The notes under the pieces were generated by a model that was given only the letters and a program-made list of their open reading frames with translations, made no database searches and was not told the DNA's origin. A stretch of DNA of 64,000 bases, taken from Rhizopus sp. PT2906 (Eukaryota > Mucoromycota > Mucoromycetes > Mucorales > Rhizopodaceae). The stretch is from positions 19,677-83,676 of the forward strand of contig JAMYHX010000152.1 of the NCBI GenBank assembly GCA_025529335.1, written 5' to 3'. The position numbers and the translations under genes were made by a program. Below, one piece after another: positions 55,152 through 64,000 of the stretch. The stretch's first letter is position 1. The number at the start of each line of letters is the position of its first letter.

Positions 55152-56833
55152 ATGGTCCGTCAGATTTCAAAAGCAATTTTAGTTGCTTCCGGTGTCATAA
55201 CTGGATTAGCAACTATAGCTATTATATCTTACTTTAGACAATCTCATGAACGACAAGAAAACTCAAATAGACTAAGACGTTCACGGCATATACGAAGAAG
55301 ACGAAACAATACAGAAGAAGCGGGCAGACCTTTGTCACTGTTTAAGGAATGGGGTGACGATGACAATAGAAATCTACTGAACCTTTTACATGCTATTTCA
55401 GAAAACCAATCCCGAAAAGGTAAGAGATGCAGGATACACATATCTATCAAACTCACACTGGTGCCTTTATTCTTGAGTGTAGAAGGATACATACATCGTA
55501 AGTAACTGACACATGTGTATTATGGATGAGTCTAATCTTTTATTGAGGTGGAATCACTTGCAATAAATGTAGCGTATCTCCCATTCGAGGGACACGGTAC
55601 AAGTGCGCTAATTGTGTCGACTTTGATTTATGCGAAATGTGTGAAGGATCTAATAGTCATATCAATACCCACGTCTTTCTAAAGATTCGAATACCCATTC
55701 CACCATTAGCTAATCCACGAAGCGCACTATTACCATCCTTTTATCCAGGCAAACTTCACAGCAAGGCTCCATTATCTTTGGAAAAATACAAAGAACTACA
55801 GAATTCATCACACTGTAAGACTACGAGCATATCGGTGTATTTATAATTAACTAATATACATGTGTGAATATAGTTGATCAAATAGAATTAGAAGCACTAT
55901 ATGAACAATTCAAGACCCTTTCTACAGTGGATACAGAAGAAGGAGGAATCGACCGAGAAACATTTGAACAGTGCCTTGGTCCTCTAGGATTAGAAAAGAA
56001 CTTGATTACAGAAAGAATATTTACTTTCTTTGATCAAGATAATGATGGAATTATTAGTTTTCCTGAAATTGTGCATGGCCTAAGTATACTCTGTAAAGGA
56101 AATTTAGATGAAAAGATTGAATGTAAGAAGGAAAAGGAGGGGGGGGGATACGTGATGCTGATCATTCTTTATAGATGCCTTCAAAGGCTACGACTTGGAT
56201 AATGATGGATATATATCCAGAGACGAACTTTATAGAATGTACAAATCTTACTTTTATTTATCGATGGAGCTTGTCCGAGATGTAGTAAGCGCAATGGAAG
56301 ATGAGATGATGGATTCTTTTGAATTTTCAGCGTCACAACCAGTAAGCGCTGCATTCAATGTAGCCATGCCTTCTACCTCATCAGACAGACAGCAGAGTGA
56401 GAGTGAAAATGATGGATCTATTGATGATAATGAAGCTGGACCTTCAACTAAAAAGAGAAAATATCCCTTAAAAGAAGATCACTTTCTAAAACAGTATGCA
56501 CTTGAGGCAGAGCAAGCTAGAGTGATTGCCAATGCATCTGAGGCACAAGTAGATGATATGACAGCAGATGCCCTTCGCACAGATAGTCAAAAATTACTTT
56601 TATCAAGAGACGATTTAAAAAACAAACAAAAGAATGGAAAGAAGGTGTGGGAAGAAAAGTTCCCAATCATGGAAACAATGACACAGGGAGCCATTAATGA
56701 AATGGTTGATAAAACATTTAAAAGCATCAAGACAGAAAGAGATGGCTACATTAACTTTGAAGAATTTAAACAGTGCGTTCAAACTGATTCAAGTATTGTG
56801 AGCTGGTTTGAAGCATTGGGTACAGTTTTTTAG
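55152..56833 (+). CDS. Membrane-anchored ZZ zinc-finger and EF-hand protein
   Basis: Five exons (55152-55419, 55483-55497, 55548-55814, 55874-56122, 56175-56833) give 485 residues. An N-terminal membrane segment (AILVASGVITGLATIAIISY) is followed by a very basic stretch (RLRRSRHIRRRR). The ZZ finger has CNKCSISPIRGTRYKCANCV and DFDLCEMCE. EF-hands follow: DQDNDGIISFPEI and DLDNDGYISRDEL are good loops, and TERDGYINFEEF near the C-terminus is a third. A KKRKYPLKED patch could be a nuclear signal or a lipid-binding patch. The combination suggests a calcium-responsive membrane adaptor. I know similar fungal ZZ-EF proteins only as uncharacterised. Exon 2 is a 15-nt micro-exon. Confidence 0.85.
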
Positions 56834-59024
56834 AATAAAAAGAATCTCTTAGCGAGTACCACATGATCCTATAGGATGTATAAGAAACTACTGATTCTCC
56901 TTTCTTTTCACTTCCTAAAGTTCTATATTCTGCCATGTAGCCAGTTCATAATCAGACGCTTTGATCTATCAAGGTGTAAATGCTGTCTAAATAAACAGAA
57001 AATACATGATCAACTAACTATGGATACATAGACGCTTTTTTAATGTCTAGAAGAAGTACCCGTAGTGTTCATCCAAAAAGTTATCTTCATCATCATGGCT
57101 TTCTACTGTTAATGATTAGATTGCCGGAATGACGACAAAAGATGTGACAATTGATGATGTGCTCCTTAAATGTTGTTGTCACCCATGTTTGAAGTACTTG
57201 ATGATAGAAGCCACATAAACATAGAAATACAAACCTTCAACTCTTTTTTGATACTATGCCTTTCATCGACTTAATTGACTTTTACGAATTAACAGGCTGA
57301 GTACGACAACGCTCGCTTGTCCTTAACAACTGTTTTGATATTCTATATCGATAAGGTGACGCCGTAAGCTCTGCAAACAAAATTTACGTACCTGTCTGAC
57401 ATGCCTTGGATGAAGTCCTTTCCTTGCGATTCATGCGCAAAGAATTGTTACCTTGTGTCCAACCAATCATTGATTAAATCAGATGTTATATTGAATCCTC
57501 TACACGCATTATCACTATTTCTAGCCACCATTCTCAACCTGAATACAAAACTTTGAATTTATTTTACAAGGTTGCCAAGGACGTAGCCACAGAAGACAAT
57601 TTATACGATCTGTTCTACTAACCATAGTATTTTGATCAAGGCAAAAAAAAAAAAAAAACATTGGAACATTTACCAGGCTCACGACGAGCATGCAGAATAT
57701 TGGATCGTAGATTGACAAACAATCTGAAGGCCAAGCGAAAACTCGTGTTCTTGGAGAGCGACCCAGAATCTTCTCTTGATTACCCACGCAGTTCATGAAT
57801 GTAATATGATTGCGCTTCGTCATTGACGTGAAATCATTATAGCACTTTATAATCTTACAGTAGAGTATATATTCTACTTTACAATCCTCTATCGTATCTG
57901 ATAACTTATAATAAAAGTAGCTAGTAGCATAACATTGATAATTGATCACATTAACCATATCTATCATACTGATAGCATTAATATTTCGTATAAAAATATC
58001 ATAATATCGAACTCTTCTTAACAGAGAATCTACTTTGCAAGCCATCATCTTAATAACCTTTTTTTCAAACAATAACAAGCTGAACACAATAGCCATCCAC
58101 AAGAGAAAAAGAAGAGGCTTTTATAAAGAGATTTAAGAAGAATCATGTTGGTCGAATCAATTGGACGTATTGTTTGGAACAGGGCCATAGCATCTTAAGT
58201 CTAGAAATGTCTCTGCATACAATATGATATGACGCCATGCAATACAATATCATACAGATATCAACGAGAAAAAGCAATGACCTAGATACTACTCAAAAGA
58301 GAAAAGGAGTCTATCAGGGACATACAGTCTCTTGATCTGGCTTAAAAGTCGAATTGCATCTTTCTTGTCGACACTAGCTTCAATGAAAATAAGGTACGTA
58401 GACGAGTGTGATCAAAGAAAGGAGAAAAATACAACAGTGACAACTAAGATAATATAGGCCTACAATATGATTCTCTTAGCAGTGTCCTATCAATACACAA
58501 AGAGTGTGAAACAAAGATTGTCAAAGATAGTACTACTGGTAAAGTCTTCAAGGCTTTCCCAAGAGAGAGATTGCGGATATACTTGGCAGAACGGACGTTG
58601 CAGATCACTTGTTCATTTTTAATGTATTTAAGTGAAGAAATTGTCCTTGATGATGACCTTTTAAACTACTCTTTTGAGTGGCTTAAACTGGAAGATATGT
58701 GACAATTTGATACCAGAAAGATGATAAGCTTGATGCTGAGGCTGGTGCTACTTTACATAATATTCATTGACTTTATTTTCTCTCGGTGCAGAATCTTTGA
58801 ATAGGGAAAAGGCGATTATTCATTTTCTGTCGTTCTGTGTAATAATTAAGGCTTTTTTTTTTGGAAAAAATAAACTCAGAGACCAAATGGGTGTAACATC
58901 CAAGGGAAAGACACAAGTTAATTAGGTCTCCTATATTTTTCACTCGACTTAATGGTTACTTCTTTCCTTTTTCTTTTTTCTATTTTTCTATTTACCCAAT
59001 CCTCTCCTTTGAAAATATCTCTGA
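56834..59024. other. Gene-poor interval with coding-like remnants
   Basis: About 2.2 kb. The 57521-58102 minus frame (about 190 codons) is long but Cys/Ile/Phe/Met-rich, with no domain. A plus-strand tail at 58448-58702 looks like real coding sequence without its upstream part and is listed separately. The right end holds the promoter of the ankyrin-DIL gene. Confidence 0.5.
58448..58702 (+). pseudogene. Coding-like orphan exon or gene remnant
   Basis: One plus-strand frame reads LSIHKECETKIVKDSTTG, KVFKAFPRERLRIYLAERT and ends SEEIVLDDDLLNYSFEWLKL plus EDM and a stop. The composition (balanced charge, amphipathic helices) is protein-like. A stop lies just upstream and no in-frame exon joins through the possible acceptor at 58457. 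I cannot assign it; it may be the 3' end of a lost gene. Confidence 0.35.
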
Positions 59025-61780
59025 ATGGGCTCTTTACAAACACCCAGCAAGCCAACCATAGCATCTAGAAGACAACTCATGGCCACTCAACGGCCCCTTT
59101 CGGTATTATCCATCAATACGAGCCACAGTGACATTACCCGAAGAAACAGCGCATCCTTAATTCATCATCCAAATTCAACTGTACATAACATGAGCCATGA
59201 AGAACTGACATCCAAGATAGCAGATAGTTTCCAAGAATTTTCAAACATGCTTTCACAATTATCATCATGCAAGTCAAACATTGCTCCGTCGCCAATGACT
59301 CCTCCTCTCGTTCCACCTGTGGCTCATCCCAAGAGTGCCTCACGAAGGCAAGCATGTAACCATGCGGAACCACTTTTGTCTCCGCCTACCACTACCATTG
59401 GTCAGAATCAAAGCAAAGGCCAACTCAAGGGTAAAGTGAGAGCGAAAGAAGCGCTGCAAAAAGAAAAGAATGACAGTAATAAAAGCAATAGTAACAATGA
59501 CAACAACAACATCATCAGTAGCAATAGTAGCAGTAGTACTAGCAGTACCGGCAGTCATAATAACAATAATGAAAACCCGACATGCTTTGAAAAGGTGAAT
59601 GTACTATTATTAAATGGAATGCATAATGTAGAAAGCGAGCAACCGCATAGTGTTATTGCCAAATGTTTAACCATCGCTAGCAGCAATGGACGGGCAGATA
59701 TACTTGAAAAGATGCTCGAGCGCAACGTCGACCTAAACTGCACAGACAATGAAGCATCCGGCATCACTCCGCTCATGTATGCAGCCTATTTTGGAAGAAT
59801 TAGTTGTCTACATTTGCTGTTGCAGCATTCCTCGATCAAGGTGAATAAACAGGATAAGAGTAATACAAGAACCCTACTTTTAAAAAAGCGAAACACTGAA
59901 TGAAGCTTTCCATCTTTAGACGGCTGGACTGCCCTGACGTGGGCCGTAAGCGGAAGTCAAGTTGAAGCTGTGCAGCTGCTATTAAAACACGGTGCAAAGG
60001 CAATAAAGACAAAAAGTGGGAGATCGCTCTTTGAGTTCCCAACCTGTGAGGCTATAAAAGACCTCATTGGCTCTCCGCCTCCTGCAGCCAAGATCACAGA
60101 ACATCCTCCGATCGAGCAGAAGAAAGTCGACAACCAAGAAGAATCGACAGCAATGGACCTTTATTACCAAACGCCTGTTGATGGTTACAACCATTTCGCA
60201 AACTTTTCACCCAAGCAACCCATTCAAGAAAAGGACACAGATGTGATCCAAGATAACGATGGATGGGAGTCATCCGTGCTTAAATCAACAGTGACATTCG
60301 ACTGGAGCCGCTGCTTACCTGACCAGATGCTTGTTTTCACTGGCGTCCAGGTACCTTTGATTATGGACCAAGTCTTTGGTGTCACAAGTGATACCATTCG
60401 GTCCCTCTCTCGTCAACACCCACTCAGCAACGAACTATGGGCACCTGCCAACACGTTGTTTTTATGCGCCCGGTTTGCGCATTACTGCTCCAGCCGTGAG
60501 TTGCTTTCCTCACTTTTGGACGCGGCGACAAACAGATTGTCAAAGGTGACAAAGGTAAAAATAGGACAGGAAAGCTCCCCCTTGTTTATAGTAAACTCAT
60601 ACACTGTATATATTTATAGAATGCGAGTCGCAATACCCACAGCTTGTGTTTCTGGATAGCTAATACCTGCCAACTTGTCAGCTATTTGAAGAAAGACACA
60701 GGTCTGTCCATCGTCACAGAGGACGTTCAAGAAGTGTTTTCCAAGTCCATTGCTGAAGCATATACCCTCTTTGTGACAGAATCTCAAAAGATGATGGAAA
60801 AGATGCTTGTACCTACATTGATGGAGCATGATCCTATTCAGGAACACGTTGAATATGCTGACGACTGGCAGAGATTTTTCTTTCGAAGGAATAGCAGCAG
60901 CACAATTACTGTAGAGCCTACCAGCCAAGCATCCCCTCAGACCATGACACATCTACTAGGCCACCTACAATACGTACTTCAATCGTACCATGTTCCAGCT
61001 GCTATCGTCATTCAAGCTATGGCACAGTTCTTTTATTATTTATCTTGCGAACTGTTTAATCGAATATTAAGTAATCGAAAGTACCTCTGTCGCTCAAAGG
61101 CGCTTCAAATACGACTGAACCTGTCCACGCTGGAGGAATGGGTGAGGGATCATAAACTGCCGTCTAGCTTGAACCATGCTTTTGATCCTGTCGTGCAGCT
61201 CTTGCAACTACTGCAGTGCTTGACACAGATGACAGACATAGAAACATTCACATCAACAGTAAGTACATTTGATAAACTCAACCCCCTGCAAGTCAAAAGG
61301 TGTGTGCAAAAGTACAGGTACGAGGTCAATGAACCTAAACTCCCAGAGTGTATCGAGCAACTTGCGGCTCAGATGGCTGCTTCCTTGCCAGAGAACAAGG
61401 GCAGAAGAAGTCTAAATCTGAGTGATAGTAAGCGATCAAGTATATCAAGTTTAAACTCTCTCATCACACCCAAGAGCAAGAGAGCTTCTATATCAGAGCT
61501 GGAAGATGACGATCTGGGTGCTGACGAGGAAGAAAGTGAGACACGAAATTCAAAGTACCTCTTACCGTTTTCCGTCTTTAGTACAACCGCATTATTGCAG
61601 AATTGGACAGAAGAAAAACAGAAACGGTTGGTGCATCATAGTTATTCAGAGGCAATTTATCGAGAAATCAAGCTGAAAAAATTGGAGACGCTTGACTTGC
61701 TGGATAAAATAATGCCTTCGCTTCCTGATGAATGGTTATCAGATCTTGATAGAAAGCTACGTAGAATGTCAGCAAAGTAA
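59025..61780 (+). CDS. Ankyrin-repeat protein with myosin-V-like DIL domain
   Basis: Three exons (59025-59859, 59920-60554, 60620-61780) give 876 residues. The N-terminal 190 residues are low-complexity Ser/Asn-rich. Ankyrin repeats follow: ASSNGRADILEKMLERNVDL, GITPLMYAAYFGRISCLHLL, and GWTALTWAVSGSQVEAVQLL. The second half is a DIL (dilute) domain: FWIANTCQLVSYLKKDTG, LVPTLMEHDPIQEHVEY, LLGHLQYVLQSYHVPAAIVI, FNRILSNRKYLCRSKALQIR, and LSTLEEWVRDHKL. DIL is the cargo-binding domain of class V myosins; here it lacks a motor and is joined to ankyrin repeats, an arrangement known in uncharacterised fungal proteins. The likely role is in vesicle or polarity scaffolding (inference). Several SRKRxS-type phospho-sites are near the C-terminus. 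Confidence 0.88.
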
Positions 61781-61833
61781 ATGTGTGTATGTTTTTATAA
61801 TGTAAATTTTTTTTCGTTGTATTTGTAAAACTA

Positions 61834-61866
61834 TGTATATGTATGTATGTGTGTGTGTGTGTGTAT
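61834..61866 (+). repeat. TATG/TG microsatellite
   Basis: TATGTATATG changing into (TG)n between the convergent stops of the ankyrin-DIL and WD40 genes. Confidence 0.9.
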
Positions 61867-61951
61867 ACAAATGGAGCTTTGTATTGCCTGATATACAATA
61901 ACAACTTTATAAACTGTGATCAATAAATAAAAACATGACCCTGTTTATTAA

Positions 61952-64000
61952 TCATTCAATGTCATCATAATCGTGATAACTACTCTTTTCCAATTTAAGA
62001 CCTATTGCTGCTACAATATCCTGCGCCTTGTAAATATTACTCAAGTATTCTATATCATTCTGTCCATTGATGCCTCGAATTTTTTGATTCTTACTAATGA
62101 TATATTCTAGATCATATAAACGTGAAGATGGGGAATAGGATGATGCTCTTTTAGGTTCAGTCACTCTTGACGTCAAAAATGGTTTTGCTTTAGGTGTCAC
62201 AATTTTGGCTGTTGTGTCGATACCTGAGACGGCAAGCACAGGTAAATAAGGATGTGCCTGGAATCACGTATTAATTTTAAAGCTAACCATTATTATTTTT
62301 TATAATGTTACCTTGGCCACATTCACTACTTCATCATCTGCTTTCAACACTTGTACAATCTTTGCAGTCTTTTTATCCCATATGAACAACAATCCATCAT
62401 CGCTCCCAGATACGACGTATTCATCAGACTGTCCGAAAAAGTCAACCTCTTTCACAGTCTATAAAGTGTCAAAGAGGACGTATTTCACATATTAGTTTTT
62501 GGTTTTACCTCTATATTACGATGGCCCGTAAATTTCTTTCTGTGCGGAACAATACCAGCCTCTGGGTAGATATTCTTGTCTGTGTTTCCTGCACCAAGGT
62601 CCAAATCATCCGGAAAGAAGTGATTAAGAATAAATCCATGAATGGCCAATCGATGTATAGCAAATTCCGAAGAATCAGCTTCCAAGATATCATCATCTGT
62701 TAAATCATAGTCACTGTATATATTTATCGTCTCATCGTCATTTTGTTCATCATCGCTTGAAGAGTCATCATCACTATCATCTTCATCTGTCGTATTATGA
62801 GCATCATCACCATCATCAACGATCATTCGCGTATCATCTTCATAATCGTCTTTTTTGTATACTGACAAATCAATATCAGCGTCTATTACCATGTACCGTA
62901 AATATTCCCAATGAATCTCCACAGGATCGCTCATGCTGGTTAAGCTTCCTGCTGTTCGACACATTTCGAGTATCTCATGACGAAATGAATTGAGCCAACT
63001 TGAGCATTCTATCTCACGTACCATCGTGAACGCAAGGTCTTTTCTACTAGCATAGTCACTTAATCCTAGTGCAGAGAAAGTGCGACATGCCCTTTGATGG
63101 ATCAGTCTTGCTTGATGCAGGAATAGTCTTCGATGAGGACAATTTTGGAAGGAGAGCAAGAGACAACCTGCATAAAAATACCCTATAGCCAAACCAAATT
63201 GACCTTTCCATGTGTGTGAGGCAATCCGCTTTGCCTGTGCTAATTCTTCTTTTGCCAATAAAAAGTCGCGATTGGTAAAATCTTCAAGGGTTCTATTGGT
63301 AAATGAAACGGTCGATACATCGTTCCTTATGACATGGTCGGATGAACTGTCTATCAATTTTCTTATACGTGTTAATGCCGAAATCATCAATGCACTCACT
63401 TCGACTAGCTTGCACTCCTCTATTAGCTTGTCCTTGTACGGCACTTTTTCGCTGGTGCAATTTGAAAGCTGTAGATGATCTCGTACAGCGTGGTGTAGTA
63501 GCTTTTTACTTGCTTTGATCGTCTCTGTATATGGCTTTGTTTTGAACGTGTTTAATAGACTGCTCCATTCTGTACTTCTCATTCTTCTTCTTCGTTCATA
63601 TTCATCCATAAACTGTCTTGAGGTTCTCAGCATAGTGCGACTTCTCAGATTACGTGGTTCAGTCAAGGATTCAAATGTTGAGTTTCTGGATAGAGGTTCT
63701 AGTGGCGAATCATTAATGTTGAATAGGTAAACTCCATCAGATGACCAACTTCCTAGTAACTGTGAAAAAAAAAGTAAATATGGAAACTCACACAATGGAT
63801 CTATAATATATATATATATATACTTCATATCCATTATAATCGCTAAATCGGACAGCAGTAACGTGTTTCCTTTTCCTTCTAAAGATATCAGATGTTGATG
63901 TGAATTTCTTGACACATTCTACTGTCGGTGCATCAGTTCTGGAGGGCATTCTTCTATCATGAAGGTAAATATATTCGTTTTGACCAGCAACTGCAAAGTA
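61952..64000 (-). CDS. WD40 protein, DCAF6/Iqw1-like (N-terminus outside window)
   Basis: Four exons are visible (63824-64000, 62509-63759, 62312-62458, 61952-62257), 626 residues to the stop. WD40 pieces flank a long insert: YFAVAGQNEYIYLHDRRMPS and HVTAVRFSDYNGYE, then LLGSWSSDGVYLFNIND. After an insert of about 370 residues with a strongly acidic stretch come GHRNIETVKEVDFFG, YVVSGSDDGLLFIWDKKTAK, and AHPYLPVLAVSGIDTTAKI. This pattern (split propeller; GSDxGxxFIWDxxT; ASSGID-type repeat) is that of DCAF5/6/8 and S. pombe Iqw1, CUL4-DDB1 substrate receptors. Exact branch uncertain. Convergent with the ankyrin-DIL gene. Confidence 0.82.

Noticed and set aside
57521..58102. 193-codon minus-strand frame
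   Set aside because: It starts at TTG, is rich in Cys, Ile, Met and Phe, has an AT-rich codon pattern and no domain, and ends in a poly-Phe run from an A tract. Probably chance.

Overview
The window reads as nuclear DNA of an early-diverging fungus, most likely a Mucoromycota (Mucorales-type) species. The sequence is AT-rich. Genes are compact and carry many short introns (about 50-70 nt, GT-AG with a few GC-AG). Fungal families such as a group III HAMP-repeat histidine kinase, Chl1, Coa3, Atg22 and a gephyrin-type molybdenum-cofactor protein are present. The gene-poor stretches hold frameshifted relics that resemble Mucorales DIRS-like retroelements. The species assignment is inference; gene models were built by hand from reading frames, splice sites and remembered family signatures, with no database search.

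Layout. 1-950 (-): truncated unknown protein. 1919-2800 (-): F-box protein. 5741-6103 (+): small signal-peptide protein with a C-terminal membrane segment. 6953-8225 (+): lipase. 8379-10281 (+) and 10306-11378 (-): a convergent pair, an EHD-type membrane-remodelling ATPase and an NPF-bearing YIPF6/Yip4-like Golgi protein. 11935-13745: the most unusual part, four tiny genes (27-42 codons) whose products all end in a prenylation CaaX box (CIIS, CIIS, CIIL, CIIS). Each is preceded by the same CTG(A/G)CAACA element and a TATA box. 14017-21587 (-): hybrid histidine kinase of about 2,400 residues with some 17 HAMP-linker repeats. 24121-24873 (+): homeodomain protein. 25432-26530 (-): cinnamyl-type alcohol dehydrogenase.

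28429-34716 (+): three head-to-tail genes with mitochondrial character: a TRAP1-like HSP90, a 2-Cys peroxiredoxin and an ABCB8-like ABC half-transporter. The last carries an in-frame TAA. 34797-36623 (-): Atg22-like vacuolar effluxer. 36.6-43.0 kb: gene-poor, with relics of reverse transcriptase/RNase H and a nuclease-like ORF. 43054-46374 (+): mitochondrial leucyl-tRNA synthetase. 46395-47222 (-): TLC-domain membrane protein. 47799-49993 (-): gephyrin-like fusion. 50341-50881 (+): GNAT acetyltransferase. 50919-54023 (-): Chl1/DDX11 helicase. 54230-54545 (+): Coa3. 55152-56833 (+): membrane-anchored ZZ zinc finger/EF-hand protein. 59025-61780 (+): ankyrin-DIL protein. 61952-64000 (-): WD40 DCAF6/Iqw1-like protein, N-terminus outside the window.

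Most large genes are unrelated housekeeping genes. Groups that make biological sense together are the mitochondrial cluster (TRAP1, peroxiredoxin, ABCB8, then LeuRS and Coa3), the endocytic/Golgi pair (EHD and NPF-Yip), and the CaaX micropeptide cluster. The cluster looks like a co-regulated family of prenylated peptides, formally similar to a-factor-class lipopeptide pheromone precursors. Its function is unknown.
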